Origin: Trema orientale
Taxonomy: Eukaryota; Streptophyta; Magnoliopsida; Rosales; Cannabaceae
DNA: 64,000 bases
Direction of reading: 5' to 3'
NCBI GenBank assembly: GCA_002914845.1
Contig: JXTC01000009.1
Location: 1,366,499 to 1,430,498, forward strand
The notes below the pieces were generated by a model, which made no database searches, was not told where the DNA came from, and worked only from the letters and a program-made list of their open reading frames with translations. Position numbers and translations under genes: made by a program. Positions 45,761-57,182 of the stretch are shown piece after piece; the first letter of the stretch is position 1, and each line of letters begins with the position of its first letter.

Positions 45761-48700
45761 ACAAATATGAGAACCCATAATTCAATGAAATTGAGGCAAA
45801 CAAGAGAACGATATTAACAGAAACATTAAAACAGTATAAAGATGCCCATCTAACTCCGCATCTTCCCCCAAGACGCACAAATCATACTATTCTGCATATA
45901 CTTGTAGTAGTATGAACAGACAAGTACCATAGTTTTCATCTCTTCTAAACTGGGTTTTGTGGGGTCCGATTCCTTTTTCATGCATGGAAGCGTAAAGCTT
46001 CTGGTAAGCTCTATATAATCTGAAAAAACAATATATAATAATACATAAGCTTCAGCAAGGTAGTCAATCAAAGCTTTTGTTTCTTCCAGAGAAGCAACGA
46101 GAGCTGCAGTCTCACCTTTTCTGCTGCCTGGGACTACTAATAGGTGCCGGGAACTCAGAAGAAACATATTGATCTAGAAATACACTACGGTATATGAAAT
46201 GCCAAAGTCCAGCAGGACCAGCTATCCCATCACATGTTTCCCTGAACCTCTCAGGAGAATCTGTTGGAGGTTTGGGTTGACTCAGATGAGAAGGTAAAGA
46301 GCTAGAGCGTGGTATTGGATCAACAGGCAAATCTTCAACATGCATTCCACCATCTAGCAAGGATCTCTGGATTTCACTAAGAACGTTTGACTTTAGAAGG
46401 ACCATCTCAATACGCATCCTATAAATTGACAGCAAAAACATAATAAGAAATACATCGATAAGTTGTTCACCAACTATCAAACTTATTTCATCTCATTTCG
46501 GGAGCATGGGAAGATCCATATTGCACTTCTATATTTCATTAGACCAAAACTTAAACAGATTCTTTCATTAAGTTGCAACATCACACAATGCAACTCCACT
46601 TAATTATCGAATAAAATTCCACAATTAACCTGCAATCCTTTAGATGATAAAAAGCATCTGAACTAGTAGTAAGCAGCATCAAGTAAGTATCCACCTGAAA
46701 AAAGAAAGTAAAAGCATCATGATACAATAGCGCACATTAAAAGTACAGCTCTTTCTCCTACTGAGAAGAACTTTGCACTTGGAAAGGAAAATCGTCTCCC
46801 ATGAATTCACTCACATCAAAATAATGGACATAAGCATACAAAAATGCCATAGGATTATATCTTGGCAAGCAAATTGGAGAAAAAGATTCAGATGTCCTGC
46901 ATAAAGTGGAAAAAAATCAAAGTTCGTAAGACAATAGTCAAACCAATAGGATCCATTAATTAGAATCTCATATGAAATAACACTAACATAACAAGGACAT
47001 ATATAATTGTTTATGTATCATCTAGTGCTCCAAAAACTTAAAAATCAAGATAGTCAAGCAACCAATCAACAATTAAAACAAAACGATCTAAAGATGAAAT
47101 TAATGGATACTGAATATTGGTGGACCTCTTTCAGATTATAAATGCCTACATAATCAAGAGAGAAATTCTTACGAAAAAAAAAAAAAATCGGAAATACTTC
47201 ATGCGATGCGGCATGTTCTCTGTGGTGAAAATTAAATGGTACTGTATAACAAAAATATGCCGTGATTTAAGAAGACATAGGATAATAAATGCCTTCTAAA
47301 AGAAGAAAATATGCTAACTCCATGGGACCACATGAAGAATAAACTATCTGACCAAAATCGACCCAAATTATGCATGCTGTTAGGGCAGCATAAACGGTTT
47401 CAAGTAAAGAACAATATTGTGAAAGGACTGCAACTGGATTCTAATCAAATAGAACAGACGAAAAACCAAATAATGCACTTCAAACCATGTTACAGCAGGG
47501 AAAAATTTCAGGTCTTTTCCAAAAGAATATTTGCAGGCATGCCAGGTACCTAAGTTGCTAAAACCTAAAAGATGATATGGTACTTATCATATTAAGGAAA
47601 CTCCACTTACCTAAATGATTCTGAAGACATAACAAAGTTGGCAAGTAGCAGCATATCATCTGGATGTAGTGAAGCTTTTTGAGCACCAACAAGACTCACA
47701 ACCTGCAATCAAGCTTTTATCTGATTAAAATGCTCTACTAGTAGATGGTTCCAATAACTATATTATGTCCGGAAAAGAATGGGTATTACAACCTTGTGTT
47801 TGCACATTAATATTGCAAACAAAACACCCGAATCAGCAACATCTTGCAATATGGCAACCGCTGCCTGCCTTGTTGCAAGAGCAAGGGGAAGACAGGTGTA
47901 TGCATGAAGAAATGTGGCTGGGTTGCTGAAAGCAAAGAGATAGGAAACATTATACAAATATATAAAAATCAAAATCAAAACTCGCAATCGCAAAGAGATA
48001 ATTACACGTACAGACTTGTATGTATACCACACTTAACAATCAAATTAGAAGACAATGCTTATATGACTCAACAAGGGAGAAAATAATTCTACATAGGATG
48101 ATCTTATTTTCCTCGTCTTTTTTCTTAAAGAAAAACACTTTGGATAATGGAAGGAAAAGGAAAAAAAAAAGGGCATATTCATCGGGCAAAACAAAAATAA
48201 CATGTTTTTTCCTAAACCAAAAAATGTTAAGCATGCTACAAGGGAGCAGAAAAACTAACCAACTGAAAGAATGGATGAGGGAGGAGAAGACAACATCTGT
48301 TCCACCCAGCAAAGGTGTCATGTCAAACTTTGGATTCTTCTCAAAACATCTATTCACCGACTTTGTTAGAATAAGTATCATCTGCATCCATATACCATAG
48401 TTAACTAAAGGAAAAAACTAGATTTTGCACATAATTTGTTCTGAACTAAAACCATGATAGTAACAGGTTTTTGTGCTTGAATCCCAATATTCAAAAAAAA
48501 AAAAAAAAAAAGGTGGAAGATGCAATGATAGGTTGAGAGAGAGAGAGAGATTAAGGTAGAAAAAATCCGATGCTACCTGACCATACATTAGTTCCAACTG
48601 CCCCCTAAGAGATTCATAAGGCTCTTCTGTGCAGCTTATGCATACTAAATAAATTGGTCCTTTCACAAGAAAAACCACCTGAAGATGAAGAAATTCCACG

Positions 48701-50994
48701 CCAATTATTTAACTTAATGGAAAAAATGAGCTTGCGATATACGAATTGAAAGTGCAACTGTAATAGAATCTAAAGGTTTCATTCCTCAAAACTATAAAAC
48801 TTCAGCATAAGGTACCAAATTAGGCCATTCTGGGTGGATGTACATTTTTCCCTTTCAATATCCCAAAATTCCCTAAACCTACCTAGTGGAGGGTGAGTTC
48901 TAACCTAGAGCCCCATCCCAACCCTAACAATTTGTGGGAAGCATAAAGTTATTGGTTATTCACCACATACGTGGTCCAGAGGAATTAAACCTCATACCCT
49001 AAGGGAGTAAATCACAGGTTGACGGCTCAATTAACTCCCAAGGAAGATGTACTTATCCTTTTAAAGACATAGTAACCTATACAAGGACCAAATTCAACAA
49101 CAAAAAAGAAGCCATATTCATTCATGCATGTAGCCCAAGGTCACATGTCAATGAACATTTTTCAAGATAGAGATCGCGTCAATATCTGAACTGCTAAACA
49201 AGACAACTATCAATAAATATACCAGCTAATTCATTTGAAATTTAAAATGGAGGTTCTCATTTTCCTTTCTAGTTTTGTACATTCAAAACAACAATAAATT
49301 CAAGATGATTGTGTAAACGTAGACCAACAGGAGAATGAGAAAAGAGTTCTGTTTACTAATTTAAAGAATCTATAATCAAGTGAGAAAGCTTCAAACATAA
49401 AATACGAACAGACCTGGTGCTTCCCAGCCCTTACGAATTTCACACGATCCCCACTGTATAATAAAAACGAAAAATAATCATTGTCAAGTACTCTGGCAAT
49501 CTGAATTGAATAATCATGCACATACCCTACAAAAACAATAACTTTATAAGAGAATATAACCAACTCAGCAAGATTCAGGAATTATACCCATTCTCAACAA
49601 AGGAAATAATGGCCTGCAATGTTGCTGAAAATCCTGCTAGCTTGTGTTCATCACCATATCTGGAAGTTAATAAGAAATGAAAAAGAAGAAATAAAACACC
49701 AAAAACACAATAAAATATTTGGTTGCACTTCATTCCTCACGGAAAATACAGACATTAGAGGCAGCAGAGACAGACCTCGAATATATTGGTTTGCCAGAGT
49801 GACTAAGAATGAAGAAGTGCTTCTTCCTCTTCCTCCATGATACTGAAGCATCATCCTGCGCTTCAATTATGAATCAAACAGCACATAACATTGCAGGTGC
49901 CCTCATAGATTTTAGCGAAAGTAAAATGATTTTACGGATAATATTGGTGTTAGGTTTGCCATAAAGGTGTCATACTTTCCAAATGTACAGAGTATTAAGG
50001 AATCAATCTGATAACGGTCCTAATTTAAAATTAGTTCAAGAAGTAAGGTGTTTGAATGATACAGAGCCTTGTCTACGGGTGTCAAAAACTTAGAATAATA
50101 TCCTTAGGAAAACAAATATTGTTTCAAATCCACTAACCATAGATGTTCGACAGAAACGTATCCTACATTTTTTTGATCTATCTCAATCACTGTTCTTTCC
50201 CGTTGAAACTTCATTCGTTCAAACAAGTCAACTCCAAGGCTTAAAGTTCAAATTTACTCCACTGATTTCGCTAACCCAAATAATCACAAAGTATTCAATG
50301 TAAACATAATTGAAGTTCATCTAAAATTCTATGCTTCGATTATGCATTATTATGCTTAAAAGTAGTCGCAACAATAACAATCGAAACTAAAACCTCTAAG
50401 AACAAAACAACCGCAAAGACGAATTCGAAATGCGAAAAATACCTCATCGACGTGACGCTTTCCGGGCACCCACGAGGCTTGAGAATCCAAAACCCCATCG
50501 CCACTCCTCGGCTCCTGTATCTCATCTTCAACAACCTCACCAATCTCAAGCTCACCACTACTCGCACCACTGCTTCCTCTTTCACCAGCATACCCACTAC
50601 TACTAGGGCTCGCCGGCTCGTCCACCTCGAGCTCCGAATTCGTTCTCCCCCAAACGACACCACCTCCTCCCAAACCCTCGCCTACCTCCTCCGCCGCAGC
50701 CAAACCACCAGCCCCTCCGTAATCGGCCCAAACCTCTTCCTCCGCCCCGCCCACGGGTCCTTCCTCGCCACCCCTATCGGCATCTTCTTCGTCGTCGTCG
50801 CCGCCCTCACCCGCAGTCGCGAAATCGACGCCGTTTCGGGCCTCCTGATTCGCGGCCGAGGCTAATTCAGCGACGGGCTCGGACAATGCGACTGAACCCA
50901 ATTGGGCTTCGACGGATTTGGGAGAAGCGGGGCCGGGGGAGTCGTCGGCGGAGGTTGAGGAGGTCGAACCTGACGACATTGGACGGGAGAGCAT
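44625..50994 (-). CDS. MON1: Vacuolar fusion protein MON1 (SAND family)
   Basis: MON1 pairs with CCZ1 as the exchange factor for Rab7-type GTPases on late endosomes, driving traffic to the vacuole (family knowledge). Coding exons: 50994-50443, 49855-49776, 49659-49588, 49453-49414, 48678-48577, 48381-48260, 47925-47793, 47702-47611, 46896-46815, 46694-46630, 46418-46116, 46019-45928, 45685-45621 and 44720-44625. They total 1896 nt (631 residues; Arabidopsis about 607). Every junction is GT-AG and phases agree. Residues 1-184 are an acidic, Gly/Ser-rich disordered region. The three longin-like parts follow, with [68 protein letters not shown] and a C-terminus ending GASPFSW. At the exon 6/7 junction the usual FSWNPATF reads FSCNPATF. 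A second ATG five codons downstream is an alternative start. Confidence 0.96.
45726..45756. repeat. (GT)n microsatellite in MON1 intron 12
   Basis: About 15 GT units inside the intron between exons 12 and 13 (45927-45686), preceded by a short AT run. A useful polymorphic locus; no effect on coding is expected. Confidence 0.92.
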
Positions 50995-51190
50995 AGCTGT
51001 GGAGGTTGGCTTCCGACGTCTTCTCTTCCAAGTCCAGCTACGAAATTAGGGTTTTAACAAGGTCTGGTATGGTAGCTGCTGCAAAATTTGAGCGTCTGTA
51101 GAGAGAGAGAGAGAGTACTGGTTCGTCCGCCAGTCGTTGGGTCGGAGCTGAGCGGTCTGACCAGTAGGTAGGTGGATCCGAATTCCTAAT
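50995..51190 (-). promoter_or_regulatory. MON1 leader and promoter-proximal region
   Basis: This region contains a telo-box (AAACCCTAA on the minus strand, 51054-51046) and a (CT)n tract at 51115-51101, both common near plant transcription starts. No clear TATA box was found, which fits a housekeeping gene. Confidence 0.45.
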
Positions 51191-51531
51191 CTTAGCTACG
51201 GGCCGGGTTTATGTTTACGGGCCTATGGGCCATTCATTTCTTATGGACTCTCGTTGTCCTTACACATAAGCAGGCTTAGAAGGAGAAAAAGACACGGATA
51301 GGACTAGTTTGGGCTTTGATTGACATTTTTGTGAAATGCAAGTTTTTTGGATATATATCGGAAGGCTAACAATTCATGTCATTTTGTACCGACCCATTTA
51401 CATCGTGCATACCCACGGCTTACTTGTTCAACGAAAATATCAAACGTCACAATACTTTTAAACATTATAATTATTTATTTACTTAATTTTTTCACTTCAG
51501 CTTTACTTTATTAAGATAAATTAGCTCATTA

Positions 51532-52113
51532 GGTCATGTTTGGTACACTGTATAAGAACTCTGTATTGTATTAATTAAACATAATACTGTATTTGGTTAT
51601 GCCTTTGTATTGTATTATTTAATAGGACATCAAAATTTAATACAATACGGAGAGTATTATCTAATACAGAATAAAAGGTCTGTATTACATTGTATTACAT
51701 AATTTTAACTTTAACATAATATTATACAATACTCACTCTCCTCACTTTTTCTGTTCTTAATTTCTTTCTCATCCCTTTCTCTCTCACATCACTTTATCCT
51801 TTTTAAAAGTGGTATTTTTCTAAAAAAAATTTAAAAGTGTATTTTTTTAAATTTGTATCTAAAAAGTAGTTTTTTTTGTAAATAAATTTTTAAAAAAGAT
51901 AATTTTACAAGTGATATTTTCCTAAATATTTTTTGAAAATGGTATTTTTCTAAGTAAATTTTTAAAAATGATATTTTTCAAAATTAACTTTTTAATACAA
52001 CATCTTAATACAAATGCAAAACCAAACATAGTACTGTAATAGAATAATACAATACAATACAATCCAATATAACACATCACAATACAATACAATACAGCGC
52101 ACCAAACATGACC
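51532..52113. mobile_element. Tourist-like MITE, 582 bp, TTA target site
   Basis: The left end GGTCATGTTTGGTACACTGTA and the right end in reverse complement GGTCATGTTTGGTGCGCTGTA form a good inverted repeat, continued by TATTGTATT runs. TTA flanks both sides (51529-51531 and 52114-52116), the PIF/Harbinger signature. The interior has degenerate ~35-bp repeats of a GGTATTTTTCTAAAT-like motif (51805-51990). Confidence 0.85.
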
Positions 52114-53889
52114 TTAGTGTATTATTTTTCACTTTATTTAAAAAAAAATTCATTAAAAAATATTTTTATGAAGTAATTATTTAATATTTTATAATATTTT
52201 TAATAAAAAAATTAATTAATCGTGTCAATTCGAGTTAATTTCGTATCAAACGTATCAAATAAACGTGCGGATTTCGAATCGTGTTATCATATCGTGCGTA
52301 AATTTCTAGCCCTTATGACATATGACCAACTTTTTGAATTTTGTAGGAGTTGATAGAAAGAGAAATAAAAGCTTTCCAAAATTGCCCTTTGCTGACAAGT
52401 GGTATGGGAGCTCATTTAATGCATTAAATGCATTTCAACCCATTTTTTTCATTTCTTTCTCCTTTTCCCCTTGTCGATCCCCTCTCTCTCACTCTCTCTC
52501 TCTCTCTCTCTCTCACACATGTTCTTCCTCTATCCCTCTCTATTCATTTTTTTTTCTTGATTGAAGCATTTTTAACCCAAAAAAAAGGATCAAAGCTTAT
52601 TGCTTGGATATTGTTTGACTTTGGTATTTGAAAACTTGTGGATATTGTAAGGTAAATATGTAGTTTATTTTATGAAAGTTTTGATATTATCTGATAATGA
52701 GTGATCAACGTTGAAGGAGGTCTATAATAGTGATCTGAAAAATATTGTGCTAAAATATTTTTGCTAAACTATTCATCTTCTTCGTGTAATGGTAATCTAG
52801 ATATCGCAAATCAAGTAGTTTTTGACTACAAGTCAAGTAGTCTATAACCTCAGGGCAAGAATTACTTGACCTGGGGTCAAGTAGAATATTACTTGATTTA
52901 GGGCCCTATAAACTACTGGACCTAGGATTAAAAACTAGTTGAGTAGCCCTTGACCCTAGTCAAGTGAAACAATAAGCAATAAAAGTATAAATAGAGACTT
53001 AGATGAGCAACTTTCTCGTCATTATTCGGCAATAAGGACTTAGATAGACTCTTCTTATTCGATAATTGGGACTTAGATGGCTACTTTCTTGTCCTTCCTG
53101 CCAACGTCATGGCTGTAGATTTTGCAAACTCCTTCTTACCTTCGGCTGACCTGGTTTTTGTCATTTTGGGACTTTCTATGTTTATTTAGATGAGATGAAT
53201 CAATCGAATAGCTAAAACACGGATTTAGATGAACGATTTTTTTAGTTTAAGGTAGTTTTTGATAGTTTTTGTAGTCAAACATAAGGAACTATGCATAATT
53301 AATAACAAATAAAACGCATTCCCAGTTGATTTTTTTTTTTAAAAAAAAAACATTTAGTTAAATTAACTAAATGAACTGATCAAGTAAACAACAGGTCAAG
53401 TTTTACTTAATCTAAAGTCAAGTACAACTTAACCCTTAGCCAGAAAAATGATTTATGGCCTCAGGTAATTAAAAATCTGCCACGAGGTCAAGAAGACATT
53501 AAGTACTGAAGTCAAGTGAGCTTTCCGAGGAAGTGTATAGGGTAGGGTTATGTCGTTAATGGTCATGTCAGCTTTTTTGTATTGTTAACTGAGGGTTTGG
53601 TTAGAGTATTTTAGTCTTTTAACTCATATGGACCCCAATTTTTAGTCCTATAAAACTTATTATTGGAAGTGGTCCTAAAAATATCAAAAATTGATGAAAA
53701 TGGTCTTATTTGCGTCATTTTCTCATTTAGAAGAAGGAAAAAACTTATTATTTGGATACTTATATCTAAGTTTTCAAAAATAATATAAAAAATACGATTT
53801 TTCTAAAATTATTATTTCTTCGGACGACATTTAATGGTATTTTTATAAATATTTTAGTTATTAAAAATCGAGAAACATGAATAGCAATT

Positions 53890-54405
53890 TTACATGCTAA
53901 CCCATTTACCTAGGTATCCAATGGGGTAGGTAATACCCGATTATTCAGGTAAATGGGGCAAGTACAGGTATTAATTGTAAAACTTGATTCGGGTACGGGT
54001 ATAAAGATACCCTCCTGGCGTACCCGACGTGATTATTTGTATATAAAAGCTAAAAATGTATATTATGTATTTGTATAATTTATATAAAATACACATAAAT
54101 AAATATGAATACATAAAAATTAGGCTGTATTATTGAAATATTACTTGTTTTAGTATATGATATTATCATTAGATTTTTTTTATCTTTAAATTCATTTTTA
54201 TTTTTATTTTTCAAATTATTTAAATAATATTTTTTTTTATGGGTATAGGTACCCGCGGGTACTCGCCTACACGTGCAGGGAATACCCGAACTTGCCATGC
54301 CTCATTAAACAGAAAAATGGGATAGGTATGGGTTTGCTTTTTTTACATAGATACAGGAGTGGGATAGTCGTATCCACCCCAAATTCTACATGTTGTCATC
54401 CCTAC
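53890..54405. mobile_element. hAT-like relic with GGGTACCCG-rich blocks
   Basis: The right end in reverse complement reads TAGGGATGACAACATG, a hAT-type terminus. Both ends carry repeated GGGTA/TACCCG motifs (for example TACCCGCGGGTACTCG at about 54251) around an AT-rich middle. The left terminus is eroded and no TSD is visible. Confidence 0.58.
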
Positions 54406-54409
54406 TGAG

Positions 54410-54645
54410 AAACCATTTTTAGTGACCAAATTGGTTTCTGGTTTCCAACAAATAAAATTAGTTTCGACTAACTTTTTTCCTCTAGTTTTCAATAACCTTT
54501 GTTTCTAGTTTCTAGTAATCAAACTAATTTCTTTAGAATCTGGTTATTAGTTGCAAGAAATTAAATTAGTTTTTAGTAACTAAATTGATTTTTCGGTTTC
54601 CTATAACTAAAATGATTTCTCGTTTCCAGTAACCAAAATATTTAA
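54410..54645. repeat. Degenerate minisatellite based on GTTTCTAGTAACCAAA
   Basis: Six or more variants of a ~25-40 bp unit (GGTTTCTGGTTTCCAACAAA, GTTTCTAGTTTCTAGTAATC, GATTTCTCGTTTCCAGTAAC and similar) lie next to the hAT-like relic. The units are strongly diverged. Confidence 0.6.
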
Positions 54646-55924
54646 AAAAATGCCACTGAATGTCGCATGGAAAAATAATTATTTTGAGAAGGTTGTATTT
54701 TTTATATTATATTTTAAAAAGTAGTATTGAGTGTCGTTTTCCCAAAAAAAAAAAATGGAAACTTGATATTATAAGGTAGATTCTTTGAAAAATAATAGAT
54801 TCATTTAGAAAAATATTACTTTCTAAAAATATTTGGCAAAAACGCTACTTTTTAGTTTTTACCAATTGATGAGGTACTTGAGATAACCTATCAAGTTATT
54901 TGAGATAAACAAACTAGTTACCTCAAGTAAGCCGTTTGGTTACCATAAATAATCTGATTGGTTACTTCGAGTACTTTTGAAAATTACTAATTTTTAAAAA
55001 AATGATATTTTTATAAATCATTTAGAGAATGATATTTTCTAATGAACTTTAAAAATGATATATATATTTTTTAAAAAAAATAAGATCATCTTTCAAAAGT
55101 TTTGGACTTTGGTCCTCGGGTTTTGTAAGAAGTCAAAAAAATGGATGGTAGATTTTGAAAACTACTAAATAGTTAACCTGATTGGTTACTTTAGGTAATT
55201 TGAATATATTATCTTAAATACCTTTGATGATTCAAGTTTTGAAGAGGTGCTTTCTCAAGTGGTAAAAATGATATCTTAAAACTTTTAAAAAGTAGTACTT
55301 ATCTAAATAAATTAGGAATTTTTCAAAAAACAATTTACATGAGTGGTATTTTTCATTTTCATTTTTGAAACTTTAACATATAAATTTAATTTCCTCTAGC
55401 CGTTTCGGCCTAATAAGTTTTAGAATATTTTATTGCGCTTAATGTATATGACCAATAATTGTAATGGACCGGTTTAATTTTAGCCCAAAATCTTACTGAA
55501 TTGGCCTCTTTTAATTTGAAAAAAAAAAAAGAATGAATAAACATATTATAGTCTTTTGTTTTTTTATGGGTGACTTAAACGTTAATATTATAAGTAATGC
55601 ATGGTTACCAATCAGGCTATACCTATAATCACATATTTTAGATTTATTCTGCCACTTAGTAATAAAAACTGAAAGATGAACATTTACCATGATAAAGTTT
55701 TCAAAATCAATAATTTTGCTTGGAAAAAAAAAAAAAAAAACCTTGCAAAAATGATTATCATATGAAGTGTAAAATTATAATTGGATCCCTAACCTCCACA
55801 AAAGTTGCAGTTGGTGTGCAAACATTAAGCTAATCAATGATAAGATATATGAATGATTAGCTGTAGTGTGACGTTATACTAGATATGTTGCTAGATAAGT
55901 TCTGCTGGATTATATTAGGTTTAC

Positions 55925-56156
55925 TATCATAAGAGGAGATTGTAACATGTATGAATGAGATGATGAATGCAAAACTAAATGTATATGAATGAGTTAATTT
56001 TGTTAGCATGTAATTAAGGCTTCGTTTAGGATTGCTTCTAAATGTATCATAAGAGGACATTGTAACATGTATGAATGAGATGATGAATGCAAAACTAAAT
56101 GTATATGAATGAGTTAAGTTTGTTAGCATGTAACTAAGGCTCCGTTTAGGATTGTT
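55925..56156. repeat. 120-bp tandem duplication
   Basis: Two copies, starting at 55925 and 56045, share TATCATAAGAGG, ATTGTAACATGTATGAATGA and AAGGCTCCGTTTAGGATTG-like ends with few differences. An open frame running across both on the minus strand is a repeat artefact. Confidence 0.87.
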
Positions 56157-56513
56157 TCTAGATTCTGCTTTTAATTTTTAAAATCGGTTAGAGAAAAAAG
56201 GGAGGAGGAGTGGCGTTTGGTAAGTTACTACTTTTGATCAGTAAATTTTAAAAGTTGTTATATAACCGTTATTTTATGCAGAATTTAAGAAGTAGGATAA
56301 TGATTACTTATCAAAACTGGTTCTAGTGTCATAATACGAATTATTTAAAATAACATTTTACAGCACACACAATCTATAGTTTACGAATATTAGATATTGC
56401 TTTTAAATATCAAATTAAATTTACCAAACACTAGACTTTTTTTTCTGTAACTGCTTCTTACTCACAGCACAACTACATCATAGCGCAACAATAACAAACT
56501 ATCCCTAAATAAG
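56136..56513. mobile_element. Possible TIR element next to the 120-bp duplication
   Basis: The left end GGCTCCGTTTAGGATTGTTT and the right end in reverse complement ATTTAGGGATAGTTTGTTATT are partly alike. Interior sequence includes GGCGTTTGGTAAGTTACT. The left end is also the junction of the tandem duplication. No TSD was established. Confidence 0.38.
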
Positions 56514-56975
56514 TTTTATTGATTTACACTAGGCGTACTAGTTAAAAATAAGATTTAGCATCTGATGTTTAGATATTGAATACGTAACTAAATATTTAAT
56601 AGAGTATAAACAAATGTGTCAGATGAATTAAATAAATAGTAAAATTGATCATTAGGTGACTAGGCCATCCAAGCAATCAATGACAATATGTGTTTCAGAT
56701 AAATGATGATACATAAATCCATCCAGGTATGAATTTTCAGCTACGATTTAAGGTGAAGATATCATGATAAATGAAATGAGCAATATGAATATAATAATAA
56801 ATAAATGCTAGCTTGCTCTGGAATTTTCCATTGGAAGTGACTAAGTTTCGGGTAAAAATTTGGACGAGTTGCTAAAAATGATGAATATGATTGAATGAAA
56901 GTCCAATAACAAAGAAATTGCCCAAGAGATGATAATAATTCAAGTGAAACTACTGCTGCTTATATAATTTATTAT

Positions 56976-57182
56976 GGTTGTCAATTCAGTAGGTTTTTTT
57001 TTTTTAGTCGTTGGATCATCATCTAATGGTGATCTAACGGCTATAATGAAGTGCATGAAAAAATATGTATCATTAATGATATTTCTCTCTCTCACTTTTT
57101 AATATAAAAAAATATACATAATAAATTTTTATTAGCCAAAACGATTTTTTTTTAAAAAAAAAAACCAACTAGATTAGTGCCC
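56976..57182. mobile_element. Mutator-like MITE, 207 bp, 9-bp TSD (reverse orientation)
   Basis: Ends GGTTGTCAATTCAGTAGGTT and, in reverse complement, GGGCACTAATCTAGTTGGTT match the family at 22728 and 24176 in reverse. An exact ATTTATTAT TSD lies at 56967-56975 and 57183-57191. The interior keeps GGATCATCATCTAATGGTGA and CTCTCTCTCAC. Confidence 0.87.

Noticed and set aside
48830-49040. SINE in MON1 intron 4 (minus strand)
   Set aside because: GGTTTAATTCC is near a B box, but the A box is poor and neither a tail nor a TSD could be defined.
50452-50865. 137-codon plus-strand protein
   Set aside because: It is the antisense of the low-complexity MON1 exon 1.
55857-56129. 90-codon minus-strand protein with internal repeat
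   Set aside because: The repeat is simply the 120-bp DNA duplication translated; it has no start context or family.
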